Counted from the first letter of the stretch, positions 33,145 to 42,339 are shown. The stretch is 64,000 bases of DNA from an uncultured Ruthenibacterium sp. (GCA_944386555.1 CALXBN010000025.1:41438-105437); one strand, 5' to 3'. Numbers and translations are program-made. Notes: generated by a model not told the origin, from the letters alone.

Positions 33145-34272
33145 ATGGAACCTTCCAAAGTGTATTTTACCGACATGCGCGCGCGGCCCGGCACCAATTT
33201 GCAGCAGAAGCTGGAGTGCCTTGTGCGCGCCGCGGGCATCGGGGACATTGATTTCGCCGACAAGTACGTGGCCATCAAGCTGCATTTCGGCGAGCCGGGC
33301 AACCTGTCCTTCCTGCGGCCCAACTGGGCGAAGACCGTGGCCGACGTGGTGAAGAGCCTGGGCGGAAAGCCCTTCCTCACCGACTGCAACACCCTGTATG
33401 TGGGCCGGCGGAAAAATGCGCTGGACCATCTGGACGCCGCGGCGGAGAACGGCTTTTCCCCACTGTCCACCGGCTGCCAGGTGATCATTGCCGACGGGCT
33501 GAAGGGCACCGACGAAGTGGCCGTGCCCGTGGCCGGCGGCGAGTATGTGAAAGAGGCCAAGATCGGCCGTGCGGTGATGGACGCCGATGTGTTCATTTCC
33601 CTGGCCCATTTCAAAGGCCATGAGAGCACGGGTTTCGGCGGTGCCATCAAGAACATCGGCATGGGCTGCGGCAGCCGCGCGGGCAAAATGGAGATGCACT
33701 GCGCCGGCAAGCCTGAGGTGGACAAAGAAAAGTGCCGCGGCTGCCACATGTGCGCGCGCAACTGTGCCCACGGGGCCATCAGCTTCGATGAAAACCGCAG
33801 GGCATCCATTGACCACACAAAGTGCGTGGGCTGCGGCCGGTGCCTGGGCGTGTGTAATTTTGACGCCATCCACAACCCAAACAATGCTGCCAATGACGAA
33901 CTGAATTGCCGCATGGCCGAATACGCCAAGGCCGTGGTGGATGGCCGTCCTGCGTTTTCCATCAATATCGTCACCCAGGTGTCGCCTTTCTGCGACTGCC
34001 ATGCCGAAAACGACACGGCCATCATTCCGGACGTGGGCATGTTTGCCAGTTTTGACCCTGTGGCCCTGGACCAGGCCTGCGCCGATGCGTGCAACGCCAT
34101 GCCCGTGCTGCCCGGCAGCCTGCTGGACGAGCGCCTGCACGCCGAGGGTGCCTGCGATCACCACGACCACTTCACCAATACCAGCCCCGAGACCGACTGG
34201 CGCACCTGCCTGGCCCACGGTGAGAAGATCGGCCTGGGCCGGCGGGCTTATGAGCTGGTCACTGTGAAATGA
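33145..34272 (+). CDS. DUF362 domain 4Fe-4S protein
   Basis: The ATG at 33145 follows AAAAGGAG; an ATG at 33121 would place that site inside the gene. The 375-residue product has a DUF362 fold (about 1-185 and 240-330) enclosing two ferredoxin motifs at about 196-235, CRGCHMCARNC and CVGCGRCLGVC, each fit for a 4Fe-4S cluster. It also contains DHHDHF near the end, a possible metal site. Such proteins are common in anaerobes and are thought to be redox carriers or maturation factors; the actual role is unknown. It is followed by a strong terminator. Confidence 0.88.
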   Translation: MEPSKVYFTDMRARPGTNLQQKLECLVRAAGIGDIDFADKYVAIKLHFGEPGNLSFLRPNWAKTVADVVKSLGGKPFLTDCNTLYVGRRKNALDHLDAAAENGFSPLSTGCQVIIADGLKGTDEVAVPVAGGEYVKEAKIGRAVMDADVFISLAHFKGHESTGFGGAIKNIGMGCGSRAGKMEMHCAGKPEVDKEKCRGCHMCARNCAHGAISFDENRRASIDHTKCVGCGRCLGVCNFDAIHNPNNAANDELNCRMAEYAKAVVDGRPAFSINIVTQVSPFCDCHAENDTAIIPDVGMFASFDPVALDQACADACNAMPVLPGSLLDERLHAEGACDHHDHFTNTSPETDWRTCLAHGEKIGLGRRAYELVTVK

Positions 34273-34327
34273 GTGTTCCGCCGGCAGATGCGGGCGCGTG
34301 TTCCGCAGCTGCTGAATGCCGTATATA

Positions 34328-34361
34328 CTGCGCCCCTCCGCCGGGAGGGGCGCAGTTTTTT
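34328..34361 (+). terminator. Terminator of the DUF362 gene
   Basis: A perfect 12-base stem CTGCGCCCCTCC/GGAGGGGCGCAG with a four-base loop and six T. Confidence 0.95.
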
Positions 34362-34400
34362 CATCCGGCCGGGCCGGCGGCATCAGGGTTGCCACTTTTG

Positions 34401-34454
34401 CCGTAAACCCAATTCTTAAAACCGGTTGACAGAAAGCCGGCACTGTGGTATGCT
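34401..34454 (+). promoter_or_regulatory. birA-bioY promoter with a BirA operator
   Basis: TTGACA at 34426-34431 and TATGCT at 34449-34454 are 17 bases apart. Overlapping the -35 is a dyad CCGTAAACC (34401-34409), 14 bases, GGTTGACAG (34424-34432). The known BirA operator is TTGTAAACC, 14-16 bases, GGTTTACAA; each half here matches 7 of 9. Repression of its own operon by biotinyl-AMP-bound BirA is thus likely. Confidence 0.75.
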
Positions 34455-34484
34455 GATGGCTGTAAACGAAAGGGAGTGATTTGG

Positions 34485-35459
34485 TTGACGGTGAGAGAAT
34501 CCGTACTGGCGGCCCTGGCCGGGGCCAAGGGGCAGCCCGTCTCCGGTGAGGCACTGGCTGAAACGCTGGGTGTCAGCCGGGCGGCGGTGTGGAAAGCAGT
34601 GGGCGCACTGCAGGCCCAGGGCCATGCCATCGAGGGCGCACCCGGCGTGGGATACCGTTTGGCGCCGGGCGGGCCGCTGCTGTTTGCCGAGGGCGTGCGT
34701 GCCTGGCTGGCGCAGCCGTCGGTACAGGTACAGGCCCATGCCGTTATCGATTCCACCAACCGCGCCGCCAAGGCTATGGGTGCGGCAGGGGCGCCCTCGG
34801 GCAGCCTGGCTGTGGCCGATTGCCAAACAGCAGGCCGGGGCCGGCGGGGCCGTGGTTTTGCCTCGCCCCCGGGTACCGGGCTGTATCTGTCGGTTCTGCT
34901 GCGGCCCGCGCCGGGCGTCACCATGGCCCAGGCCGCTCTGGTCACGGCGGCGGCGGCGGTGGCCGTGTGCGGCGCGGTGGAGGCCCTGGGCGGCCCGGCC
35001 CTTTCAATCAAATGGGTGAACGATTTGTACAATGCCGAAATGCACAAGTGCTGCGGTATCCTGACCGAAGCTGCCGCCGATATGGAGACCGGCGGCCTGG
35101 ACTATCTGGTGGTGGGGATGGGGCTGAATCTCCATCGCCCTGCCGGCGGTTTCCCGCCGGAGCTGGCGGGGATTGCCGGACCGATCTTCCCCGAAGATCA
35201 GGCGGTGGACCGCTGCCGCCTGGCGGCAGAGATCACCAACCGCCTGTGTGTTCTGGCAGCCCGCCTGCCGGCGGCAGACTTTATGGAAGCATACCGTGCC
35301 CGCAACCTGGTGCCCGGGCGGGATATTTTCATTCTGCAAAACGGGGAAAGGCGCCCTGCCCGGGCCCTGGCTATCACCGATGACGGCCATCTGCTGGTGG
35401 AGAGCGCCCGGGGCCGGGAAGAGCTGAGCTATGGGGAGGTGAGTATCCGGTTTGAATAA
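34485..35459 (+). CDS. birA: Biotin--[acetyl-CoA-carboxylase] ligase / biotin operon repressor
   Basis: The TTG at 34485 lies eight bases after AGGGAG and gives 324 residues; in-frame GTG codons at 34476 and 34491 are less well placed. The N-terminal winged helix (about 1-60, ALAETLGVSRAAVWKAVGAL) makes it a bifunctional regulator. The catalytic part has the biotinyl-AMP loop GRGRRGRGFASPPGTGLYLS near 120, SIKWVNDLY and VGMGLNLH, and a C-terminal SH3-like domain. It makes biotinyl-AMP and loads biotin on carboxylases in the cytoplasm. The bioY start overlaps its stop. Confidence 0.95.
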   Translation: MTVRESVLAALAGAKGQPVSGEALAETLGVSRAAVWKAVGALQAQGHAIEGAPGVGYRLAPGGPLLFAEGVRAWLAQPSVQVQAHAVIDSTNRAAKAMGAAGAPSGSLAVADCQTAGRGRRGRGFASPPGTGLYLSVLLRPAPGVTMAQAALVTAAAAVAVCGAVEALGGPALSIKWVNDLYNAEMHKCCGILTEAAADMETGGLDYLVVGMGLNLHRPAGGFPPELAGIAGPIFPEDQAVDRCRLAAEITNRLCVLAARLPAADFMEAYRARNLVPGRDIFILQNGERRPARALAITDDGHLLVESARGREELSYGEVSIRFE

Positions 35460-35979
35460 GCGGAGTGTGCGTGTGCGCGCCGCCGTGCAGGCGGCGCTGC
35501 TGGCAGCCGTTACGGCGGTGTTGGCGCAAATTGTACTGCCGCTGGGGCCGGTGCCTTTCAACCTGGCGGTGCTGGGGGCATTTCTGGCCGGCCTGCTGCT
35601 GCCGCCGGCCTGGGCTGCCGGTTCCATGGGGGTGTACCTGGCCCTGGCCCTGGCGGGGCTTCCGGTGCTGGCGGGGATGACCGGCGGCCCCGGCACGGTG
35701 CTGGGCCCCACCGGCGGATATGTGCTGGGGTATGTTTGCATTGCCCTGTGCACCGCCGGAGGGCGCCGCTGCGGGCGGCAGGGTACAGCGGTGGGCATGG
35801 CTCTGGGCCTGGTGCTGTGTTACGCCCTGGGTACCGTGTGGTTTATGGCAGTATCCGGCACAGCGCTGGGGCAAAGCCTGACCCTGTGCGTGGCGCCCTT
35901 TATCCTTCCGGACGCGGGCAAGGCCCTGGCGGCCCGGGCACTGGCCAAAGCCCTGGAACGGCGGGGTATGCGTGTTTGA
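35452..35979 (+). CDS. bioY: Biotin transporter S component BioY
   Basis: The TTG at 35452 overlaps the birA stop by eight bases and lies after GGGGAGGTGAG. The 175 residues form six membrane helices with BioY signatures: QIVLPLGPVPFNLAVLGAFLAGLLLPP, then GGPGTVLGPTGGYVLGY. BioY binds biotin outside and passes it in with a shared ECF energy module. Co-expression with BirA fits biotin auxotrophy or scavenging. Confidence 0.95.
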   Translation: MNKRSVRVRAAVQAALLAAVTAVLAQIVLPLGPVPFNLAVLGAFLAGLLLPPAWAAGSMGVYLALALAGLPVLAGMTGGPGTVLGPTGGYVLGYVCIALCTAGGRRCGRQGTAVGMALGLVLCYALGTVWFMAVSGTALGQSLTLCVAPFILPDAGKALAARALAKALERRGMRV

Positions 35980-35994
35980 AACCGAAGAATGTCC

Positions 35995-36025
35995 ACACCC
36001 CCAGGCACAGGCCCGGGGGTATTTT
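35995..36025 (+). terminator. Probable terminator of birA-bioY
   Basis: ACCCCC-A-GGC ... GCC-C-GGGGGT with a short loop, followed by ATTTTGG. Confidence 0.6.
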
Positions 36026-36079
36026 GGCGCACTTCCCTGCAGTTGCCCGCCCGGATAAAGCCCTTTTCTCCGCTCCCTT

Positions 36080-36760
36080 TCAAAAAAGCGGAGGTGAAAG
36101 CGCCTCGCCGGCCCGGCGGCCGGCGGGTGTGAGGGCGTAGCGCCCTTTTCCCAGGCGCACCAGCAGGCCGCGTTCCGTCAGGGTTTTCAGGGTGCGCTGC
36201 AACTGCCGGCGGCTGTAGTGCAGTTGTTGGGCCGCAGCCTCCACACCGGTCAAAATGCCGTCGGGGTGCTCACAGCACAGATGATACAGCAGCTTTTCCT
36301 CCAGTGTGGCAAAGTCGGCCCCCAGACGGGCGCTGGCCGCCAGTTTGGCGGCCAGGCTTCCCATCACAAAGCGCAGGAACACCGCGTCCTGTAAAAGAAC
36401 GGCGCGCAGAGGCGCCAGGGGAAGCTCCACGGTGCGCACCGTGGTCAGGGCTTCCTGCCAGTGCAGATGGTCGCTGCAGCCGGCAAACTCCAGGTCTCCC
36501 AGCAGTGCGCAGGGGGTGGCACGCGTCACTTTGTGCCGGCTGATCACCGCCCGTCCGCCGTCCGGATGTACAGCGTAGATCAGCCACTGGCCGTGCACAA
36601 CGAATTTCAGGTACTGCTTGGGCGGATGGGCTGCGTTCAGCATTTCTCCCTGCCGGTATTCGTACAGGCGAAAGGGCAGGTTCGGGGTGCTGAAACATTG
36701 GGCAATGCGGTATTGCCGCAGATATCCGGCCAGAAGGGCGCCGTCTGTCAACTGGTGCAT
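36080..36760 (-). CDS. Crp/Fnr family transcriptional regulator
   Basis: The ATG at 36760 follows AAAAGGAGGATTTCC and gives 226 residues. The N-terminal half is a cyclic nucleotide-binding-type beta barrel (about 20-110) without the phosphate-binding RE-x-A signature or the Fe-S cysteines of Fnr, so the effector is unknown. A dimer helix (about 115-150) leads to a winged helix at about 165-220, with SRRQLQRTLKTLTERGLL as recognition helix; compared with Crp SRETVGR the Glu that reads the G:C pair is Arg. It is divergent from a MATE gene, and a 28-bp palindrome lies between them. Confidence 0.85.
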   Translation of the reverse strand: MHQLTDGALLAGYLRQYRIAQCFSTPNLPFRLYEYRQGEMLNAAHPPKQYLKFVVHGQWLIYAVHPDGGRAVISRHKVTRATPCALLGDLEFAGCSDHLHWQEALTTVRTVELPLAPLRAVLLQDAVFLRFVMGSLAAKLAASARLGADFATLEEKLLYHLCCEHPDGILTGVEAAAQQLHYSRRQLQRTLKTLTERGLLVRLGKGRYALTPAGRRAGEALSPPLF

Positions 36761-36779
36761 GGAAATCCTCCTTTTTTCT

Positions 36780-36807
36780 TTTTATTGTGCCATATGGCAC
36801 AATAAAA
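36780..36807. promoter_or_regulatory. Perfect 28-bp palindrome: Crp/Fnr-type operator
   Basis: The repeat reads TTTTATTGTGCCAT and its exact complement ATGGCACAATAAAA, centred at 36793.5. The TTGTG...CACAA core resembles Crp/Fnr sites. It lies 20 bases upstream of the regulator start and 41.5 bases before the expected MATE transcription start. Confidence 0.85.
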
Positions 36808-36822
36808 CGCAAGGCCGGATGC

Positions 36823-36828
36823 TACAAT
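36823..36828 (+). promoter_or_regulatory. -10 box of the second MATE gene (activator-dependent promoter)
   Basis: TACAAT at 36823-36828 has no recognisable -35 at 17 bases (CAATAA); the palindrome covers that position instead, as in class II activated promoters. Confidence 0.65.
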
Positions 36829-36852
36829 GACAGGGAAAAAGGAGGCACAGCC

Positions 36853-38202
36853 ATGAAACAAACAGCCGAAGCGCTTTTTGCCCGCACGCCGGTGCCGCGG
36901 GCGTTTTTCACCCTGACGATACCCTGTGTGGTGGGCAAAGTAGTCACCATTTTTTATAATCTGGCAGATACTTACTTCATCGCCCGCACGGGTGACACCG
37001 CCCTGGTGGCGGGCGTGTCCCTGGTGGGGCCGGTGTTCACGGTGATGATCGCCCTGGGCGACATCTTCGGCCTGGGCGGCAGCAGCCTGGTGGCACGAAT
37101 GCTGGGGCAGGGGCGAACCGAGGCTGCCCGGCGCATCAATTCCTTCTGCTTTTGGGCGGCGGCCGGCCTGGGCGCGGTGCTGGCGGTATTGCTGCTGGCT
37201 TTCAGCGGGCCGGTGCTGAGGCTGCTGGGCGCCGGGCCCGATACACTGGAGAGCGCCGGTGCTTATTACCGGTGGATCGCCCTGGGGGCGCCCTTCGTGC
37301 TGGCTTCCATGGTGCCGCTGAACCTGCTGCGCAGCGAGGGCCTGGCCAGCTGGGCCGTAGCCGGCTCCATCCTGGGCACCGCCGTCAATATCGTGCTGGA
37401 CCCGCTGTTCATCCTGGGCCTGGACCTGGGCGCTGCGGGAGCGGCCATTGCCACGGTGCTGGGCAACGCAGCGTCCGTGGGGCTGTCGGTGTGGGCGTAT
37501 CTGCGCCGTTCCCGGCTGTTGTCCATCAGCCCGCGGTTGTGCCGGCTCTCCGGGCAGGAACTGCGGCAAATCCTGGCCATCGGGTTGCCGGCTTCCATTA
37601 CAAACCTCACCCAGAGCCTCAGCCTGACGCTTACCAACCGGTTTCTGGCGCCTTACGGCACGGATAAGGTGGCAGCCATGGGCATTGTGCTGAAGGTGAA
37701 TTCCATCGCTTTTATGCTGCTGGTGGGGTTTGCCTTCGGTGCACAGCCGCTGTTCGGGTACAATTACGGCGCCGGCAACCGTGCGCGCCTGCGCAGCACC
37801 ATGGGGTTTTCCTATGCGTTCCTGTGCGGCCTGTCGGGTCTTTTGGCCCTGGGCATGGGCGTGTATGCGCCGCAATTGGTGCGCCTGTTCCTGAACGATG
37901 CCGCTGTGGTGCGGGCCGGTGCGCAGATGCTGCGCTTCCAGCTGGCAGGACTAGTGTTTGCGGCGGCAGTGCTGGTCAGCACCTGTGTGTTCCAGGCCAC
38001 GGGCAAAGCCATGGGGGCGCTGCTGCTGTCCCTGAGCCGTCAGGGCGTGATATTCACCGCGGCCATTGTGGCCGGCGCGGCCCTGGCGGGATACCAGGGG
38101 GTCATTGCCGCCCAGCCGGTGTCAGACCTGTTGACAGCGCTGCTGGCGGCCGTGCTGATGCGCGCCAGCCTGTGGCGGGAGACGGGTGCGCCGCAGCCGT
38201 GA
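36853..38202 (+). CDS. MATE family efflux transporter under the divergent Crp/Fnr regulator
   Basis: The ATG at 36853 follows AAAAAGGAGG and gives 449 residues with 12 membrane helices. Helix 1 (TLTIPCVVGKVVTIFYNLADTYFIA) and NIVLDPLFILGLDLGAAGAAIATVLGN are the MATE signatures. The presence of a regulator gene and operator on the other side suggests induction by the compound or redox state sensed by that regulator (inference). The substrate cannot be read from the sequence. It ends before a bidirectional terminator. Confidence 0.92.
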   Translation: MKQTAEALFARTPVPRAFFTLTIPCVVGKVVTIFYNLADTYFIARTGDTALVAGVSLVGPVFTVMIALGDIFGLGGSSLVARMLGQGRTEAARRINSFCFWAAAGLGAVLAVLLLAFSGPVLRLLGAGPDTLESAGAYYRWIALGAPFVLASMVPLNLLRSEGLASWAVAGSILGTAVNIVLDPLFILGLDLGAAGAAIATVLGNAASVGLSVWAYLRRSRLLSISPRLCRLSGQELRQILAIGLPASITNLTQSLSLTLTNRFLAPYGTDKVAAMGIVLKVNSIAFMLLVGFAFGAQPLFGYNYGAGNRARLRSTMGFSYAFLCGLSGLLALGMGVYAPQLVRLFLNDAAVVRAGAQMLRFQLAGLVFAAAVLVSTCVFQATGKAMGALLLSLSRQGVIFTAAIVAGAALAGYQGVIAAQPVSDLLTALLAAVLMRASLWRETGAPQP

Positions 38203-38271
38203 CGGAGGCAGCCCCGGCTGCCTGCATATCCTCGCGGCCGCACCGGTGCCGCCTGCAAAGAGCGGCGCACA

Positions 38272-38305
38272 AAAGCAGGAGCCCTGCAGGGCTCCTGCTC
38301 TTTTC
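38272..38305. terminator. Bidirectional terminator between MATE and glgP
   Basis: A 13-base perfect palindromic stem AGCAGGAGCCCTG/CAGGGCTCCTGCT flanked by AAAA and TCTTTT serves both converging genes. Confidence 0.85.
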
Positions 38306-38371
38306 CCTCAGGAAGAGTGCTGCGCAGCACCGCAAAAGCAGCCGGGGTGCTGCCGGCGCCGCAGACGGCAC

Positions 38372-40648
38372 TTACAATTTCCAGATGTTCTGATTGTACT
38401 GACGGATGGTGCGGTCAGAGGAGAAAAAACCCGCTTTGGCGATATTCACCAGCATTTTTTCGGCCCAGGCATTCCGATCCTCATAGTCAGCCAGCATGCG
38501 CTCTTTCACCTGTACATAGTCCTCCAGGTCCAGCAGGGCCATGAACCAATCTTTGTGGGTGATGTCCTGGTACAGCCGCCCCAGGCTTTCGGCATCGCCG
38601 GCCTCCAGCATGGGCTTGCTCAGCAGGAAATCCACCAGCGGCTCGGCAAAGGGCGTTTTGTAATGGGTGCAGGCGCTGTAGCTGTGGTTTTCGTACAGCG
38701 CCATCACTTCGCTGCTGGAGCGCCCGAACAGGTAAATATTCTCTGCCCCCACCAGCTGGGCAATCTCCACGTTGGCGCCGTCCAGGGTGCCCAGGGTCAC
38801 CGCGCCGTTCAGCATCAGCTTCATGTTGCCTGTGCCGCTGGCCTCTTTGGATGCTAGGCTGATCTGTTCGCTGATATCAGCTGCGGGCACCAGGGCCTCG
38901 GCCCAGGTCACGTTGTACGTGTCCACAAACACCAGCTGCGGCCAGCGGCGCGCCGTTTCGTCCCGGCCGATCACCTGTGCCATACACAGCAGGGCGTGGA
39001 TGATATCTTTGGCGATGGTGTATGCCGGCGCGGCTTTGGCGCCGAACAGGAAGGTGACAGGCCGGGCAGGCAGGCGGCCGGCCTGAATTTCCCTGTATTT
39101 CCAGATGATGTACAGCAGGTTCATCTGCTGGCGCTTGTACTCGTGCAGGCGTTTGATCTGTACATCGAACACGCTGTCCGCCGACACCGTTACGCCCTGG
39201 TGCGCGGCCAGCCGGGCGGCCAGGGCCTGTTTGGCCCCTTGTTTCACCGCCAGCAGCTGCTTCAGGGCGGCGGCATCCTTCCGAAAGCCCAGCAGCGCTT
39301 CAAGTTTATCCGCGTCCTGCTGCCAGCCAGGGCCGATGCGGGCTGTCAGCCAATCGGCCAGGGGCCGGTTGCAGGCCGTCAGCCACCGGCGGAAGGTGAT
39401 GCCGTTGGTTTTGTTGGTGAATTTTTGGGGGTAGATTTCATAGAAGGGGGCAAGTTCACTGGTTTTCAGAATTTCGGTGTGCAGGGAGGCTACGCCGTTA
39501 ACCGAAAAACCGTAGTGCATATCCATGCGGGCCATGTGCACCAGGCCCTGCCCGTCGATGATGGCCAAAGCCTGGCCGGGATGGCGGGCCTTGGCCAGGG
39601 CGTCCAGCCGGCGGACCACCGGCCCCAGTGCAGGGGCGGCGGTTTCAAGATTCGCCAGCGGCCATTTTTCCAGGGCTTCGGCCAGGATGGTGTGGTTGGT
39701 ATAGGCGCAGGTGCGGGCCACCAAAGCGGCCGCCTGCTCAAATTTCACGCCCCGGGCGCACAGCAGGCGCACCAACTCCGGAATCACCATGGACGGATGG
39801 GTGTCGTTGATCTGGATGACCACATGTTCAGGCAGGGTGCGCACGTCCTGGCCGGCGGCGTCCATCTGATGCAGGATCAGCTGGGCCGCGCAGGACACCA
39901 GGAAGTACTGCTGGTAAATGCGCAGCATCCGGCCGGCATGGTCGGAGTCATCGGGGTACAAAAACAGCGTCAGGTTGCGGTCAACGGCCGTTTTGTCGAA
40001 GGTGATGCCATCGTGGATCAGCCCCTCGTCCACGCCGTCCAAATCGAACAGGTACAGCTTGTTTTTTGCCTTGCCGCCGTAGCCGGGCACATCCAAACCG
40101 TACAGCCGGCCGGTGACGGCGCCGCCGCCCAGCTGCACGGGAAAGGTCAGGTGCATATCCTCCAGCCAGCCGCGCCCGGCGGAAGTGTCCAGCCAGGGGT
40201 CGGGGGCCTCCTGCTGCTTGTTTTGGGCAAAAAACTGCCGGAACAGCCCCTGGTGATAGCACAGGCCCACACCGTCGCCGGGCAGGCCCAGGGTGGCGAT
40301 GGAATCCAGGAAACAGGCCGCCAGGCGCCCCAGCCCGCCATTGCCCAGGCTGGGCTCGGGTTCGGCGTCCTCCAGCTGGGCCAGGCTCATCCCGGCACCG
40401 GCCAGTTCTTCGGCCACAGTGTCGTACAGCCCCAGGTTCAGCAGGTTGCAGCTCAGCAGCTTGCCCAGCAGGAATTCTGCCGAGAGGTAATACAGCCGGC
40501 GGCTGCCCGCCGGGCGGGGAAGGCCCGCCATGCAGCGGCGGCACAGGGCCATGGCAGCGGCCAGGGCCTGGGCGGGCGTGCAGGCGAACAGCGGGGCCTG
40601 GAACAGCTCCAGCGTCAGATCATTCAGTGTGGGCAGTGTGGACAGCAT
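38372..40648 (-). CDS. glgP: Glycogen/starch/alpha-glucan phosphorylase
   Basis: The ATG at 40648 follows AAGGAGG and lies within the end of malQ (29-base overlap). The 758-residue product is a GT35 phosphorylase that cuts alpha-1,4-glucans with phosphate to glucose-1-phosphate. Motifs: LYYLSAEFLLGKLL near residue 52, EPSLGNGGLGRLAACFLDS near 100, and EASGTGNMKLMLNG with K610 as the pyridoxal phosphate lysine. It is slightly shorter than E. coli GlgP or MalP, as are many Firmicute forms. Paired with MalQ it degrades maltodextrins or glycogen. Confidence 0.95.
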   Translation of the reverse strand: MLSTLPTLNDLTLELFQAPLFACTPAQALAAAMALCRRCMAGLPRPAGSRRLYYLSAEFLLGKLLSCNLLNLGLYDTVAEELAGAGMSLAQLEDAEPEPSLGNGGLGRLAACFLDSIATLGLPGDGVGLCYHQGLFRQFFAQNKQQEAPDPWLDTSAGRGWLEDMHLTFPVQLGGGAVTGRLYGLDVPGYGGKAKNKLYLFDLDGVDEGLIHDGITFDKTAVDRNLTLFLYPDDSDHAGRMLRIYQQYFLVSCAAQLILHQMDAAGQDVRTLPEHVVIQINDTHPSMVIPELVRLLCARGVKFEQAAALVARTCAYTNHTILAEALEKWPLANLETAAPALGPVVRRLDALAKARHPGQALAIIDGQGLVHMARMDMHYGFSVNGVASLHTEILKTSELAPFYEIYPQKFTNKTNGITFRRWLTACNRPLADWLTARIGPGWQQDADKLEALLGFRKDAAALKQLLAVKQGAKQALAARLAAHQGVTVSADSVFDVQIKRLHEYKRQQMNLLYIIWKYREIQAGRLPARPVTFLFGAKAAPAYTIAKDIIHALLCMAQVIGRDETARRWPQLVFVDTYNVTWAEALVPAADISEQISLASKEASGTGNMKLMLNGAVTLGTLDGANVEIAQLVGAENIYLFGRSSSEVMALYENHSYSACTHYKTPFAEPLVDFLLSKPMLEAGDAESLGRLYQDITHKDWFMALLDLEDYVQVKERMLADYEDRNAWAEKMLVNIAKAGFFSSDRTIRQYNQNIWKL

Positions 40649-42221
40649 GGATGGCCTCCTTCGATGCGCCCCGCCGGGAGGCGGGACGGTTAGAAACGGG
40701 CGGGGACGTCCGGCGCTTTGGGCGCGCTTCGGCAGCTTTGGGCGCGCGGCCGTACAGGGCTGTCAGCTGGGCGATGCGCCCGGCCAGGGCGGCGCTGTCG
40801 CTGCCGCGCCGCATACGCCAGGCCCAGTTCCCTCCCAGGGTAGCGGGGGTGTTTATGCGCGCGCTGCTGCCCAGGCCCAGATAATCCTGCATGGGAATGA
40901 CAGCCAGGTCGGCCACACTGGCCAGGGCCGCCCGTATGAAGTGCCAGTGGGCGTCCCGGCGGGTGTGGATGTCCAGATACCGCCGGGCGAAGCGCACATC
41001 GGCGCGGGGGGCGCTTTCCTGCAGCCAGCCGCACAGGGTATCGTTGTCGTGGGTGCCGGTATATACCACACAGTTGCGGGTGTAGTTGTGCGGCAGATAA
41101 TCGCTTTCCTCCCGGCTGTCGAAAGCAAACTGCAGCACCTTCATGCCCGGGTACCCGCTGCGCCGCAGCAGGGTGTGCACCGCAGGGGTCAAAAAGCCCA
41201 GGTCCTCGGCAATGATCCCCTCCTTGCCCGACGGGCCGAAGCGGCTGCGGATGGCGCGGATGAAATCCAGCCCGGGGCCGGGGCGCCAGCGGCCGTTTTT
41301 GGCGTTGGGCGCGCCGTAGGGGATGGCATAGTAGCTCTCCAGCCCGCGGAAATGGTCGATGCGGATCCGGTCGAACAGGGCGAAGCCCGCCGCCAGGCGC
41401 TCCATCCACCAGGCGAAGCCGTCCGCCTGCAGTATATCCCAGCGGTACAGCGGGTTGCCCCACAGCTGGCCGTCGGCGGAAAAGGCGTCCGGCGGGCATC
41501 CGGCCACTTCATTGGGCAGACCGTTTTCATCCAGGTCGAACAATTCCCGGTGCGCCCATACATCGGCGGAATCCAGCGCCACATAGATGGGCATATCGCC
41601 GATGATGCCCACGCTTTTCTGCTGGGCGTAGGCGCGCAGGGCAGCCCACTGCCGGGCAAATTCATATTGCTGGAATATACAAAATTCCATCTCCCGGGCA
41701 AGGCGCCTGCGGGCCTCCGCCAAGGCCCCGGGCCGGCGCAGGCGGTATTCGGCAGGCCACTCCAGCCAGCTTTTCTGGCTGTTTTCCGTTTTCAGGGCCG
41801 TGTACAGGGCGTAATCTTCCAGCCAGTGCGCATTCTGCGCCCGAAAGGCCGCCAGGGCAGCGGTGTCTGTAAAGCGGGAAAACGCCGTGCGCAGCAGCAC
41901 AAAGCGCTTTTGATACAGCGCACCGTAATCAACGGCGTCTTCACTGCCGCAGTGTGCTGCGGCGCACTCTTCCGCCGTCAGCAGGCCCTCCCGGGCCAGC
42001 AGGGCGGGGTCGATAAAATAAGGGTTGCCCGCAAAGGCGGAAAAGCTTTGATAGGGGCTGTCGCCATAGCCCGTGGGGCCCAAGGGCAGCACCTGCCACC
42101 AGCTTTGGCCGGCAGCGGCCAAAAAATCCACCCAGCGGTAAGCAGCCGGGCCCAGGGCGCCGATGCCCCCGGCCGATGGCAGGCTGAATACGGGCAGCAG
42201 GATGCCGGCCGCGCGCTTCAT
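40620..42221 (-). CDS. malQ: 4-alpha-glucanotransferase (amylomaltase)
   Basis: The ATG at 42221 follows AAAGGCGG and gives 533 residues, a usual length; a longer frame upstream has no signal. MalQ moves glucan chains between oligosaccharides, freeing glucose and making chains long enough for the phosphorylase. GH77 motifs are seen: GILLPVFSLPSAGGIGALG at the start, DGFAWWMERL, RIDHFRGLESYYAIP with the nucleophile Asp, EDLGFLTP with the acid/base Glu, and THDNDTLCGW with the third acid. The basic C-terminal 40 residues overlap the start of glgP. Confidence 0.95.
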   Translation of the reverse strand: MKRAAGILLPVFSLPSAGGIGALGPAAYRWVDFLAAAGQSWWQVLPLGPTGYGDSPYQSFSAFAGNPYFIDPALLAREGLLTAEECAAAHCGSEDAVDYGALYQKRFVLLRTAFSRFTDTAALAAFRAQNAHWLEDYALYTALKTENSQKSWLEWPAEYRLRRPGALAEARRRLAREMEFCIFQQYEFARQWAALRAYAQQKSVGIIGDMPIYVALDSADVWAHRELFDLDENGLPNEVAGCPPDAFSADGQLWGNPLYRWDILQADGFAWWMERLAAGFALFDRIRIDHFRGLESYYAIPYGAPNAKNGRWRPGPGLDFIRAIRSRFGPSGKEGIIAEDLGFLTPAVHTLLRRSGYPGMKVLQFAFDSREESDYLPHNYTRNCVVYTGTHDNDTLCGWLQESAPRADVRFARRYLDIHTRRDAHWHFIRAALASVADLAVIPMQDYLGLGSSARINTPATLGGNWAWRMRRGSDSAALAGRIAQLTALYGRAPKAAEARPKRRTSPPVSNRPASRRGASKEAIHAVHTAHTE

Positions 42222-42339
42222 AGCCGCACCGCCTTTGCCGGGCCGGCGGGCTGCCGGCGAAGCGACGGATGATGATACAAAATCATGGACGATCCCTCCG
42301 GTTGGCGCGGCGGCCGGCGGCCGCCGCTGCATTGCCTGT

